The notes: a model not told the origin generated them from the letters alone. Shown: positions 43,547 through 52,955, counted from the first letter of the stretch. The stretch is DNA of 64,000 bases from Niallia sp052318935 (GCA_052318935.1 JBQRKO010000006.1), one strand, 5' to 3'. A program made the numbers and translations.

Positions 43547-43771
43547 ATGGCAAACGAATTCCGTGTTTGCGACGATTGTCAGGCGGTTAATTTAAAAACA
43601 TTAATACCTCGCCTAAAGCAAATTGACCCAGATGCCAAGATTGAGGTAGGTTGTCAATCTTATTGTGGTCCAGGTCGAAAAAAAACATTTGCTTTTGTAA
43701 ATAATCGTCCACTTGCAGCGTTATCTGAAGATGAACTAATGGATAAAATAAATAACAAGCTAAAGAAGTAA
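43547..43771 (+). CDS. DUF1450 family small protein
   Basis: A 74-residue protein of the DUF1450 family. Four cysteines stand in CDDC (8-11) and CQSYCGPG (about 36-43), suggesting metal or disulfide binding. No function is established for the family. The ATG at 43547 is favoured by AAAGGG 8 bases upstream; an upstream in-frame start is weaker. Neighbours give no functional link. Confidence 0.75.
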   Translation: MANEFRVCDDCQAVNLKTLIPRLKQIDPDAKIEVGCQSYCGPGRKKTFAFVNNRPLAALSEDELMDKINNKLKK

Positions 43772-44043
43772 CCTGCTCTCTTAAAAATGAGAATAGAGCT
43801 GCAAACTTGTTATGTGCATAAATAGATCTCATAAAATAGAGGATGTTTCCGCAGGAAGTGTTAGCATTCATAAGAAGATTCTTATGATGGTTCACTTTTC
43901 AATTGGAACCACCTCTTTTTATATTTACTAGTATGTTGAACAACGAAAAACTTCCTATTGCTTTTCTTACAGTTCCTTGTTTAGACAGATAAAGTAAGGG
44001 GAAAATGTAAGAGAAGTAAGTTGATAGAGAGAAGGTACAAAAT

Positions 44044-45345
44044 ATGCCCTATTCTATGGAAAAGTTAACTGAAGAAAAGGTATTTAAAGATCCGGTGCAT
44101 CGTTATATTCATGTACGAGATCGGGTTGTTTGGGATTTAATTGGAACAAAAGAATTCCAGCGATTGCGAAGAATTAAGCAGCTTGGTACAACCTATCTGA
44201 CATTTCATGGAGCAGAGCATAGCAGATTTAATCATTCTCTTGGTGTGTATGAAATTGTCAGGCGTATTGTAGATGATGTTTTTAAAGATAGAAAAGAGTG
44301 GAATAACAATCAAAGATTACTTTCCTTATGCGCTGCCTTGCTGCATGATTTAGGCCATGGACCTTTTTCCCACTCATTTGAAAAAGTATTTGATTTAGAT
44401 CATGAACAGTTTACCCAGGAGATTATTTTAGGAAATACAGAGGTAAATCAAGTCCTAACGAGAGTAGAAAAGGATTTTCCTAAAAAGGTTGCAGAAGTAA
44501 TTGGCAAAACATCAAAAGAAAAGCTGGTAGTAAGTTTAATTTCCAGTCAGATTGATGCTGACCGGATGGATTATTTATTGCGGGATGCTTATTTTACTGG
44601 AGTCAGCTACGGGAACTTTGATATGGAACGAATTCTGCGCGTCATGCGACCAAGAGAAGATCAGGCGGTTATTAAACAAAGTGGGATGCATGCAGTGGAA
44701 GATTATATTATGAGCAGGTATCAAATGTACTGGCAAGTATATTTCCATCCCGTAACAAGAAGTGCTGAAGTAATTCTAACGAAGATATTACATAGAGCAA
44801 AACACTTACATTCGCAGCTCTACTCCTTCAAACATCATCCTACTCATTTTTATTCACTTTTTGAAGAAAAAACAACATTAGAAGACTACTTAAAATTGGA
44901 TGAAGCGATTATTCTTTATTATTTTCAAATGTGGCAAGAAGAAGATGACGCAGTACTAAGTGATTTATGCCGCAGATTTATGAATAGAAACTTATTTAAG
45001 TATGTAGAGTTTGACCCAGCAAAAGAATTTAAAAAGCTCGCAGAACTATCTGTCCTTTTTCGAAAAGCTGGAATAGATCCAGATTATTATCTTGTTGTCG
45101 ATTCTTCGTCTGACCTGCCATATGACTTTTATCGGCCGGGTGAAGAAGAAGAACGATTGCCAATTCAATTATTGATGAAAAACAATGATATAAGAGAACT
45201 TTCCAGAGAATCAGAAATAGTAGATAGCATTTCTGGAAAAAGAAGAACCGATCACAAGCTATATTTTCCTAAAGATATCTTAAAAAAGGACAACACGAAG
45301 GGGAAAATAAAAAAACAAATTTGTCAATTGTTAGATATAACTTAA
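44044..45345 (+). CDS. ywfO: HD-domain phosphohydrolase YwfO
   Basis: A 433-residue HD-superfamily hydrolase related to dGTPases. Metal residues appear as HSRFNHSLGVYEIV, ALLHDLGHGPFSHSFE and a later SSQIDADRMDYLLRDA. Enterococcal relatives hydrolyse dNTPs. Order ywfO-ywgA is the same as in B. subtilis. Start ATG 44044, site AGAAGG. No membrane segments. Confidence 0.88.
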   Translation: MPYSMEKLTEEKVFKDPVHRYIHVRDRVVWDLIGTKEFQRLRRIKQLGTTYLTFHGAEHSRFNHSLGVYEIVRRIVDDVFKDRKEWNNNQRLLSLCAALLHDLGHGPFSHSFEKVFDLDHEQFTQEIILGNTEVNQVLTRVEKDFPKKVAEVIGKTSKEKLVVSLISSQIDADRMDYLLRDAYFTGVSYGNFDMERILRVMRPREDQAVIKQSGMHAVEDYIMSRYQMYWQVYFHPVTRSAEVILTKILHRAKHLHSQLYSFKHHPTHFYSLFEEKTTLEDYLKLDEAIILYYFQMWQEEDDAVLSDLCRRFMNRNLFKYVEFDPAKEFKKLAELSVLFRKAGIDPDYYLVVDSSSDLPYDFYRPGEEEERLPIQLLMKNNDIRELSRESEIVDSISGKRRTDHKLYFPKDILKKDNTKGKIKKQICQLLDIT

Positions 45346-45407
45346 AAGCAGTCGTTCAATAAATTAGTGGTGTTTTTGGGAATAAATGGAGTAGGAGATG
45401 ACTAGTT

Positions 45408-45914
45408 TTGTTAAAAGATCATGCAAAAATAATAAAAGCTATTGCTGCTTCAGGTGAGATTATCGGAAGAAAAAAATTACAAAAGATGATTTATATAGCC
45501 AAGAAGCTGGATTTTCCGTTCCAAGAAAAATATCAATTTCATTTTTTTGGTCCCTACTCAGAAGAGTTAACATTAAGAGTGGAAGAACTATGTAATATGG
45601 GATTTTTAAATGAAATAAAAGAAAAAAAGGGCGGATATTTTCAATATCGTTATTCTTTAACAAATAATGGGGAAGAATTTTTGGAACTGAATGAAGTGGA
45701 CATGCCATTGCTGGCATCCTGTCTTACAGATATGAATGAACAAAATTCCAGATTTCTTGAGCTTGTTTCTACGGTGCTCTTTTTTGATAATTTAGCAAAA
45801 GAAGAAGTACAAGAAAAAGTGTTTACATTAAAGAGTAAACAAAAATATACAGTGGAAGAAATAGAGAATGCCTATTTATATATTGAAAGCCTTAGAGAAA
45901 AAGTAAAGCAATAA
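45408..45914 (+). CDS. ywgA: YwgA family protein
   Basis: A 168-residue soluble protein of unknown function. The N-terminal block GRKKLQKMIYIAKKLDFPFQEKYQFHFFGPYSEEL is nearly the B. subtilis YwgA sequence and is distantly like phage-type winged-helix or antitoxin regulators (DUF4065-like), which is only an impression. TTG start at 45408 behind TAGGAG. Likely co-transcribed with ywfO. Confidence 0.82.
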   Translation: MLKDHAKIIKAIAASGEIIGRKKLQKMIYIAKKLDFPFQEKYQFHFFGPYSEELTLRVEELCNMGFLNEIKEKKGGYFQYRYSLTNNGEEFLELNEVDMPLLASCLTDMNEQNSRFLELVSTVLFFDNLAKEEVQEKVFTLKSKQKYTVEEIENAYLYIESLREKVKQ

Positions 45915-45915
45915 G

Positions 45916-45950
45916 TAAAAGCCAGCCGTTTGCAGAGGCTGGCTTTTAGT
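45916..45950 (+). terminator. Terminator after ywgA
   Basis: AAAGCCAGCC pairs with GGCTGGCTTTT. Confidence 0.85.
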
Positions 45951-46099
45951 ATAATGTTTTAGATTTAGTCTTAAGCTATTTTGGCACAATGATAAGGATG
46001 GTAGGTTTATAGTACAAAAAAACCCCCTCTATCCGTAAATGAGGTCACTGAAAAAGTGGATGCTATGAAATAAAGATAGTGAAAATCCAAGCATTCAGA

Positions 46100-46245
46100 G
46101 GTTTTCGTTCGGTTTTCCGAGGCTTACCACACGCTTTCCGCGGGGCGAGCGCCGAGCCTCCTCGTCGCTTTGCTCCTGTGGGGTCTCGCCTGTCTCGCTA
46201 ATCCCGCAGGAGTCGTGCGGACGCCTCTCCTAACCAACATGATGA
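46100..46245 (-). repeat. GC-rich dispersed repeat, inverted copy
   Basis: Minus strand carries ACTCCTGCGGGATTAGCGAGA, GAGACCCCACAGGAGCAAAGCGACGAGG and CGGAAAGCGTGTGG. It is of the same core as 17967-18165 but has different flanks; no clear ends or duplication. Confidence 0.65.
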
Positions 46246-46367
46246 TCGTTTTCAAACTCTCTATACCATTTTTATCCTACTCTATAATTTATATAATAAA
46301 ACACTTCTTCGGTGGCCTTGCCGTAAACCACGAATAAAGTAGGCGTTTTACTAATCATTTTTTGAGC

Positions 46368-46553
46368 TTATTCATCACTTGCACGTTTGCCGGCGATGCC
46401 GTAATTATTTTTTGACATTTCCTCAATAAATACAACAATTTTTTCTTTTGGAGCGCCTGTTGTTTCAGATACTGCATCTGTTACTTTTTCTACAAGATTC
46501 TTTTTTTGGTCTTCTGTACGGCCTTCTAGCATTTTTACAGTAATGTATGGCAT
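46368..46553 (-). CDS. ywhB: 4-oxalocrotonate tautomerase family protein
   Basis: A 61-residue tautomerase. After removal of Met the N-terminal proline (MPYITVKMLEGR) is the catalytic base; Arg11-region and the C-terminal block are conserved. The B. subtilis YwhB has tautomerase activity in vitro but its physiological substrate is unknown. GGAGGGAC precedes the ATG. It is divergent from ywhC, same neighbourhood as in B. subtilis. Confidence 0.92.
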   Translation of the reverse strand: MPYITVKMLEGRTEDQKKNLVEKVTDAVSETTGAPKEKIVVFIEEMSKNNYGIAGKRASDE

Positions 46554-46799
46554 TGGTTGTCCCTCCTGATAATATTCTCATTTTTGTCTGAAAAATTTAC
46601 AATTTATTCGTAAGTAGTTTTTCATATTTTCAGAAAAATTGCAAGGTCCATATTCAATCTTTTACAGATAAGTGAAGTCAACGAAGAAAGTGAGAAAGTT
46701 TTCCTTTCCAATTTAATATCATGTATAATTTTAATGGAGAGAAACGAGAGGAATTATCTAATTTTGAGTACATAATGTTTTAAGAAAGGAGCTTATCAT

Positions 46800-47441
46800 T
46801 TGTTATTTTCACAATCATGGGCAGATTTGCCGTATATTATTATTACTGTCATTATAGGTTTTACACTACATGAATATGCACATGCATATGTAGCTTATAA
46901 ATTTGGGGATCCAACAGCAGAAAAGCAAGGAAGATTAACCTTAAATCCGATTGCTCATATTGACCCGCTTGGTGCTATTTTTATTATACTTGTTGGCTTT
47001 GGATGGGCTCGGCCAGTACCTGTTAACCGTTATTATTTTAAACGTCCTAAACTAGCAGGAGTGCTTGTTTCCTTCGCAGGACCATTCAGTAATTTAGTGT
47101 TGGCTTTTATCGGTTTTGTTTTATATTCTATTTTATATAAAACAGGAATAACAGATGGATTGCCGATTGATTTTTATCCTTTTTTAAATATTTTTGTGTA
47201 TATGAATTTATTGCTTTTTGCATTTAATTTAATTCCTTTGCCTCCATTAGATGGATACCGAATCATTGAGGATTTAGTTTCCTCTCGAACTAGAGCGAAA
47301 ATGTCCCAATATGAAGTGTATGGCTCAATTTTATTTATTGTATTAGTTGTGACAGGATTATCCCAAATCACTATTTTTCCGTACATAGAAATGGTGCAAA
47401 GGGTATTTATTCAGCTGTTTAGAAGTATTATAAATGTATAA
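46800..47441 (+). CDS. ywhC: Site-2 protease family membrane protein YwhC (M50)
   Basis: A 213-residue intramembrane metalloprotease-like protein with about five membrane segments. The zinc motif is HEYAHAYVAYKFGD (about residues 23-36), and the second ligand region is NLIPLPPLDG. TTG start at 46800 behind AAAGGAG. The substrate is unknown. ywhD follows after 19 bases, so the two are an operon. Confidence 0.88.
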   Translation: MLFSQSWADLPYIIITVIIGFTLHEYAHAYVAYKFGDPTAEKQGRLTLNPIAHIDPLGAIFIILVGFGWARPVPVNRYYFKRPKLAGVLVSFAGPFSNLVLAFIGFVLYSILYKTGITDGLPIDFYPFLNIFVYMNLLLFAFNLIPLPPLDGYRIIEDLVSSRTRAKMSQYEVYGSILFIVLVVTGLSQITIFPYIEMVQRVFIQLFRSIINV

Positions 47442-47460
47442 GAAAAGGAGTGTTTAATCA

Positions 47461-47970
47461 TTGGAAGAGAAAAAGAAAAAAACGATTGGATTTAATATTA
47501 TAAAAAATGATCCAACAGACGGGCATGGCGGTTTCGGCGTTGGCAGCTTAAGTCTAGAAAATGTATCTCCTGTTATTATTGATGTGGAGGCAGGGGAAGC
47601 GGCTGTAGATGTTGGGGCAATGCATGCAAGAAGCGTTGTGGAAAAAGGGATAAAATTTTTAAAAGACAAGGAAGAAGTTCCTAATGGAAAACCATACTGG
47701 TTAATATGGGTAACGATTGACCGTAAACTAGACGGTCCTTATTACGCTGGGGTAACTGCATGTGAAATGACGGTGGATCGTTCCATACGACGAGGCTATA
47801 AATCGTTGCCAGAGCATGTCAATAAAATGGATAAATCGATGAAACGCCATATTATGGTTGATCATATGGACGATAAATCGAAAAAAGTGCTGGCTGAGTT
47901 TCTACAAAACCATGATCAGACTTTATGGGATAATTCCAGTGTAAAATTAAAAGAAGATTTATTAGGGTGA
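47461..47970 (+). CDS. ywhD: YwhD family protein
   Basis: A 169-residue soluble protein with an N-terminal GFNIIKNDPTDGHGGFGVGSLSLENV and a conserved central block RSVVEKGIKFLKDKEEVPNG-type region. It is a conserved Bacillus family of unknown function. TTG start at 47461 behind AAAAGGAG. Co-transcribed with ywhC. Downstream is a tandem-repeat array, then convergent pbpG. Confidence 0.85.
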   Translation: MEEKKKKTIGFNIIKNDPTDGHGGFGVGSLSLENVSPVIIDVEAGEAAVDVGAMHARSVVEKGIKFLKDKEEVPNGKPYWLIWVTIDRKLDGPYYAGVTACEMTVDRSIRRGYKSLPEHVNKMDKSMKRHIMVDHMDDKSKKVLAEFLQNHDQTLWDNSSVKLKEDLLG

Positions 47971-48070
47971 AAAGAACGCAGACCTTTTTTATGAGCTTAC
48001 TTTATGAGTAAATAAGTGTAAAGGGTAAAACGGGGTCGAATAAGAAGAAAAATATTTTGAAGCGAATTAT

Positions 48071-48442
48071 AAAAGACAAAATGTGTTGAACAATAAGGAA
48101 AATGTCCTTCACCAGGGTTATGAAGGACAAAATGTGGTCGAACAATAAGGAAAATGTCCTTCATCAGGGTTATGAAGGACAAAATGCGTTGAACAATAAG
48201 GAAAATGTCCTTCATCAGGATTATGAAGGACAAAATGTGGTCGAACAATAAGGAAAATGTCCTTCATCAGGGTTATGAAGGACAAAATGCGTTGAACAAT
48301 AAGGGAAATGTCCTTCATCAGGGCTATGAAGGACAAAATGTGTTGAACAATAAGGAAAATGTCGTTCATCATGGTTATGAAGGAAAAAAACGTTCGAACC
48401 CCAATAAAGATGTCCTTCATCAGAGCTATGAAGGACATCTTT
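48071..48442. repeat. 51-bp tandem repeat array, 7-8 copies
   Basis: GGACAAAATG... recurs at intervals of 51, 52, 51, 52, 51, 51 and 51 bases between ywhD and pbpG. Each unit has inverted ends (TGAAGGACAAAAT and AAATGTCCTTCA) and alternates GTGGTCGAACAATAAGG with G(C/T)GTTGAACAATAAGG. The last two copies are diverged. It is the larger relative of the array at 628-780. Confidence 0.9.
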
Positions 48443-48467
48443 ATTTGAGAATTGCCTGTGAATTAAA

Positions 48468-50534
48468 TTACCAATGAAAAATCCGTTTATACCAAGGCAT
48501 TTTTTCCTCAATTTTCTTGCCTTTTTTATTAGAATCAGAAGCATCCTCTTTCGGCAAGTCAGAGCAATACTCGGTTGGCACTGTTTCTTTTGTAAAGTAC
48601 ATCAACCTTTTTGTAGGACAGCCACTTGTTGCCAGCTTGCCGCTTTTCGGATCTATATACACGCCGACTGTTCCTTTAGTAGGCTCAAATCCCTTAATCG
48701 GTTCCTCTTTTAAGCTTTCTTCCATAAAGTGAACCCATACGTTTTTTGCGTATGTTTTATCGGCAGCCAAAGTAATTGGCTCTCCTTGATCGTATCCAGT
48801 CCATACTGCAGATACGAGCTGTGGGGTATAGCCAATCATCCAGCTGTCTGATTCCGTTGAACCAGATTTTCCAGCATAAATTCTGTTCATTTCTTTCATA
48901 ATGGTCGTTCCAGTAACACTTGAATAGCCGTCTAAGTTTTTATCAAACATACCGGTCATCAATTCGTTCATCACAAAGGTTAAATCTTTATTTAACAATC
49001 TTTTTTGTTCTTGTTTATGCTGATACAACACTTTTCCATCAGCTGTTTCGATTTTTGTAATAAATACTGGTTCTACTTTTTTTCCGCCATTGGCAAAGAT
49101 GCTGTAGGCGTTTGCCATTTCAATTACTTTCACGTTGGAAGTACCTAATGCCAACGAAGGGACTTCCTGCAGCGGAGTAGAAATTCCGAATCTTTTTGCT
49201 GTTTCGACTAAAGTGTTTTGTCCTAAAAATAAATGGGTTTTCACAGCATACACATTATCTGATAAGGCAAGTGCCTGAGCTAACGTAATATTTCCTTCTG
49301 CATATTTATTATTAAAATTATGGGGAGTATACGGATCCTGTCCGTCCTCAAAACGGAAAGTTGTTTTTTCACTGCTCATCATTGTTGCTGGAGTAAAACC
49401 ATGTTCTAAAGCAGCATAATACAACAACGGTTTCATCGTCGATCCCGGTTGTCTAGTCGCTTGTACTGCTCTGTTAAACGGACTTTTATCATAATCCCGG
49501 CCGCCAACCATTGCTTTTACATACCCCGTTTTAGGATCCATTGAAACAAATCCAATTTGAATATTGCTTTTCGGATTTATGACGGAGTGAATGGTGTTTT
49601 CTGCAATTTCCTGCTGTTTCGTATTTAAAGTTGTATAAACGCGCAAGCCTCCAAGGGCAATTGTCCGGTCATCTAAATGAAGCTCATTTTTTAAAATATT
49701 TTTTACAGTATCTTGAAAATATGGTGCTGTTTCCACATTTGATATCGGGAACTTGCCGACATAGGTTAATTTTTCCTTTAAGGCCTGCTCCATTTGTGTT
49801 TTGTTAATATAATGATTTTTTTTTAGTGATTGTAAAATAATCTTTTGTCTTTGTTTTGCTTTATCCAAAGATATGAGTGGAGAGTATGAGCCAGGACCTT
49901 TTGGAATTCCTGCAAGCATCGTTGCTTCTCCTAAGGAAAGGTCCGATGCGTCTTTTCCGAAATAGTATTGACTGGCAGCTTCTGCACCGTAAGCACCGTT
50001 TCCATAATAGATCGTATTTAAATATCCTTCCAAAATTTCTTGTTTACTATAAAACATTTCGAGGCGAATCGCATAAAAAGCTTCCGATAACTTTCTTTTC
50101 CATGTTTTATCATGCTCTAAAAATAAGTTTCGGGCGTATTGCTGCGTAATCGTACTTGCTCCTTGCACCTTTTCCATCGCCTTTATATCAGCAAGAACTG
50201 CGCCTGCCATTCGTTTATAATCAAATCCATGATGAGTAAAAAAGTTTTTATCTTCAATAGAGACGGTTGCATTCACAAGAGAAGGACTAATCTCTTCAAT
50301 CGGAACCCAATATCGTTTTTGTCCATTATTGCTTTCACCGATGATGCTGCCATCATCGGAATAATAAAAAGTAGATTGGGAAACAGCAAGAGGTGGCGGC
50401 CCTAATATCTTCGCATAAATAAGAATGCCAATAACGACTATGCTGACAGTAATCATCGATAATAATCCTAAAAAAACAAATAGTCGAAAATATTTAGATG
50501 AGTTTTTAAGCCGGTTTTTTGCCATGATCTCCAT
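48468..50534 (-). CDS. pbpG: Class A penicillin-binding protein PbpG-like
   Basis: A 688-residue bifunctional transglycosylase/transpeptidase, near B. subtilis PbpG (YwhE) in length and in position between ywhD and speE. Signal anchor about residues 14-38. Transglycosylase motif SIEDKNFFTHHGFD with the catalytic Glu; transpeptidase SxxK is GSTMK (Ser365), SDN is in ALSDNVYAV, KTG-type motif is KSGSTESD. The acidic/basic C-terminal tail ends in KIEEKMPWYKRIFHW. ATG 50534 has GGAGGTG 9 bases upstream. In B. subtilis pbpG is a sporulation (sigma F) gene. Confidence 0.92.
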   Translation of the reverse strand: MEIMAKNRLKNSSKYFRLFVFLGLLSMITVSIVVIGILIYAKILGPPPLAVSQSTFYYSDDGSIIGESNNGQKRYWVPIEEISPSLVNATVSIEDKNFFTHHGFDYKRMAGAVLADIKAMEKVQGASTITQQYARNLFLEHDKTWKRKLSEAFYAIRLEMFYSKQEILEGYLNTIYYGNGAYGAEAASQYYFGKDASDLSLGEATMLAGIPKGPGSYSPLISLDKAKQRQKIILQSLKKNHYINKTQMEQALKEKLTYVGKFPISNVETAPYFQDTVKNILKNELHLDDRTIALGGLRVYTTLNTKQQEIAENTIHSVINPKSNIQIGFVSMDPKTGYVKAMVGGRDYDKSPFNRAVQATRQPGSTMKPLLYYAALEHGFTPATMMSSEKTTFRFEDGQDPYTPHNFNNKYAEGNITLAQALALSDNVYAVKTHLFLGQNTLVETAKRFGISTPLQEVPSLALGTSNVKVIEMANAYSIFANGGKKVEPVFITKIETADGKVLYQHKQEQKRLLNKDLTFVMNELMTGMFDKNLDGYSSVTGTTIMKEMNRIYAGKSGSTESDSWMIGYTPQLVSAVWTGYDQGEPITLAADKTYAKNVWVHFMEESLKEEPIKGFEPTKGTVGVYIDPKSGKLATSGCPTKRLMYFTKETVPTEYCSDLPKEDASDSNKKGKKIEEKMPWYKRIFHW

Positions 50535-50774
50535 TTATATAACACCTCCCAAATGATAATGAATTCCATGAGCTTTTCAAGCTGATGAAAGTTTACTACA
50601 GCAAATAATAATAGATAGCTATAGTATGTAGTTATGATGTGGGTTTTAAACATTTTTATACCTCTATAGTTAAATTTTTCATGTAAATACTCTAAGGCTT
50701 GTTTCAGGTTTAATAAGTATTTGTTTGGGGAGTATGAGGAATGATAGAAAGAAAAAAAGAATGGGGGATATATA

Positions 50775-51599
50775 ATGGGAATATGGTTTACAGAAAAACA
50801 AACAGATCATTTTGGCATTACGATGAAAATTAACCGAACTTTACATACAGAGCAAACAGAATACCAAAAGCTGGATATGGTAGAAACAGAAGAGTGGGGA
50901 AATATGTTATTGCTAGATGGAATGGTCATGACGTCTGTTAAAGATGAGTTTGTTTATCATGAAATGGTGGCACATATACCTTTGTTTACACACCCTAATC
51001 CTGAAAATGTGTTAGTAGTAGGCGGTGGTGATGGTGGTGTAATTAGGGAGGTATTAAAACATCCAAGCGTAAAAAAAGCAACATTGGTTGATATAGACGG
51101 AAAGGTAATCGAATACAGCAAACAATATCTTCCGGAAATTGCAGGGATGTTAGAGGATAAAAGAGTGGAAGTAAAAGTAGGTGATGGTTTTATGCACATC
51201 GCTGAAAGTGAAAATGAATATGATGTTATTATGGTAGATTCAACTGAACCTGTAGGACCAGCAGTAAACTTATTTACAAGAGGTTTTTATGCTGGAATTT
51301 CTAAAGCGTTAAAAGAGGAAGGGACTTTTGTAGCGCAATCAGATAATCCATGGTTTAAAGCGGATTTAATTCGCTCCGTTCAAAAAGATGTAAAAGAAAT
51401 TTTTCCAATTACTAGATTATACTTGGCGAACATTCCTACTTATCCAAGTGGTATATGGGCGTTCACAATCGGATCAAAAAAATTTGATCCATTAGAAGTG
51501 CCAGATAGCCGTTTCCATGATATCGAAACGAGATATTATACAAAGGAAATACATAAAGCAGCATTTGTATTGCCGAAGTTTGTGAAAGATCTAATGTAA
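50775..51599 (+). CDS. speE: Spermidine synthase
   Basis: A 274-residue aminopropyltransferase. GGGDGGVIREVLKH (SAM-like dcSAM binding), DIDGKVI and catalytic DSTEPVGPA (Asp about 155) are all present; C-terminal YPSGIWAF is also typical. It uses decarboxylated SAM and putrescine. In B. subtilis speB (agmatinase) directly follows; here it does not, so putrescine must come from elsewhere or speB has moved. GGGGGATA precedes the ATG. Confidence 0.95.
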   Translation: MGIWFTEKQTDHFGITMKINRTLHTEQTEYQKLDMVETEEWGNMLLLDGMVMTSVKDEFVYHEMVAHIPLFTHPNPENVLVVGGGDGGVIREVLKHPSVKKATLVDIDGKVIEYSKQYLPEIAGMLEDKRVEVKVGDGFMHIAESENEYDVIMVDSTEPVGPAVNLFTRGFYAGISKALKEEGTFVAQSDNPWFKADLIRSVQKDVKEIFPITRLYLANIPTYPSGIWAFTIGSKKFDPLEVPDSRFHDIETRYYTKEIHKAAFVLPKFVKDLM

Positions 51600-51603
51600 G
51601 TGA

Positions 51604-51660
51604 GTTTCAAAAAGGAGATAAAAAGAGCCGAATAAGTCGAAGCGTAGAAGTCACTTCAAG
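51604..51660 (+). repeat. Truncated GTTCAAAAAG-type repeat
   Basis: GTTTCAAAAAGGAGATAAAAAG and a tail with GCCGAATAAGTCGAAGCG, a common form of this repeat. The right inverted end is missing. Confidence 0.4.
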
Positions 51661-51685
51661 CAATGAACACAGCAAATAAAACAAG

Positions 51686-51719
51686 TGAAAAAACTCGTTG
51701 AAAGAAACGAGTTTTTTCT
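51686..51719. terminator. Bidirectional terminator
   Basis: AAAAAACTCGTT pairs with AACGAGTTTTTTC; it serves speE on one side and the minus-strand sigma-fusion gene on the other. Confidence 0.8.
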
Positions 51720-51821
51720 ACTAAATTCTCAGGTTGATTCACGACATGCTCTATTAAGGCATGAAGACTTGCGAGGAGTAGAGTGTTTGTCGACATCCTG
51801 AAATTATACGCTTTTGCTTGG

Positions 51822-52955
51822 TTATTTCTCAACCATTGAAAACAATATCTTTTCCATTTCTTCTTTAGATAAAGTATCCGCAATCATTACAATTTTATAT
51901 TTTTTATCTGGTACAGTTATTCTCATCCCTGTGATATTGCTGCTTGAATAGTAACAATAATCCATTGTATATCCATTTCTTTCATATGACTCTGTATGCT
52001 CAAAGTGCCATTCTTCTATTGTGTCTTTTACTTGGTCGTCTATTTTCTGCTGTTCTGTAATGAATCCGCCGAATTTCTCGCTTCTATATTGTAATGTGAC
52101 AGTCGGATCATGCCCTATGTTATTTTCCGAAGTTTGTGCTTTTTCCCACTCTAATTTATATCCTTCCGGGATATAGGTTGGTCGGTTTATAGGGTAACTG
52201 GACATTTTTTGTGCTTCTTCAAATGTATGTTGCGTTAGTTGCGCTATTCTTTTTTCGTATTTTTCTATTTTCTGTAGAATAGTATCGTTCTTCTTTTTCT
52301 CTTCAGAAGTTAAGGAATGTCTATTTTCGTCTTGCATTTTTTTGATTATTTTTAAACCCTCTTTTTCTAGTTGAATATACTCAGAAAACTCTTCTTTCGT
52401 CAAAACCTTTTTTGCTAATTCCAAATGAGTTTCTAAATAGGGAACAAAATGATCCCCACCATCTGGTAATTCTTCTTTTGAGCCAAAAATTTTATTTATT
52501 AATGTATCTGCCGCTTCTGCGAAATAATAATTTCCTAAAGTTAATGGTAAAATTATTATCAAAATAGAAGCAGCAGTGCCGATAATCCATTTTGGGAAAT
52601 GTTTCTTTTTCTCTTTTGTTAAATGCAGAGAGAGATCTTTATCATTTGAACTTATGAACTCTGTATTTTCTGTTTTCATAGGAACAACTTTCTGCTCTTT
52701 TCTCAAAAAACTAATTGCAGAGTTAATGGCTATCTTAATTAGCCACGTTTTAAAATATTCTGGTTTTTTCAAGGATTTTAATTTACTGAATGATTTATAA
52801 GCGGTCTCTTGAACAATATCAAGGGCATCATTTTTATTTCTTACATACACATACGCAATTCGATATAAATCTTCTTCATATTGTTGGAAAAGAGTTATGT
52901 ATGCTTTCTCATCACCCTTTTGTGCTTTTTTTACTAAGTTGTAAATGGTAATCAC
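51822..52955 (-). CDS. Sigma-70 region 2 fused to a membrane-anchored extracytoplasmic domain
   Basis: A 377-residue unusual protein. Residues 1-90 are an ECF sigma factor region 2 (LFQQYEEDLYRIAYVYVRN, DALDIVQETAYKSF, WLIKIAINSAISFLRK). Region 4, which should follow, is absent. Residues 123-141 (WIIGTAASILIIILPLTL) form one membrane segment, followed by a helical extracytoplasmic stretch (about 160-260) and a C-terminal domain like DUF4367 (RPTYIPEGYKL... to the end). Normally these are two genes: a full sigma factor and a membrane partner with the second domain. Start codon is uncertain: AGAGGTG gives best spacing to an ATT at 52946; the GTG at 52955 overlaps it. No frameshift is visible. 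It may be a decayed fusion or a functional tethered sigma fragment. Confidence 0.7.
   Translation of the reverse strand: MITIYNLVKKAQKGDEKAYITLFQQYEEDLYRIAYVYVRNKNDALDIVQETAYKSFSKLKSLKKPEYFKTWLIKIAINSAISFLRKEQKVVPMKTENTEFISSNDKDLSLHLTKEKKKHFPKWIIGTAASILIIILPLTLGNYYFAEAADTLINKIFGSKEELPDGGDHFVPYLETHLELAKKVLTKEEFSEYIQLEKEGLKIIKKMQDENRHSLTSEEKKKNDTILQKIEKYEKRIAQLTQHTFEEAQKMSSYPINRPTYIPEGYKLEWEKAQTSENNIGHDPTVTLQYRSEKFGGFITEQQKIDDQVKDTIEEWHFEHTESYERNGYTMDYCYYSSSNITGMRITVPDKKYKIVMIADTLSKEEMEKILFSMVEK

Noticed and set aside
48071..48442. CRISPR array
   Set aside because: The units are nearly identical along their whole 51 bases, with no unique spacers, and no cas genes are nearby.
48118..48544. Long open frames on both strands through the 48 kb repeats
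   Set aside because: They arise because the 51-bp period is a multiple of three. Frames break where the spacing is 52, and there are no ribosome sites.
51656..51821. Possible small gene or transposase remnant ending the sigma-fusion region (MSTNTLLLASLH...)
   Set aside because: No ribosome site, crosses a terminator, and I cannot tie it to a known transposase.
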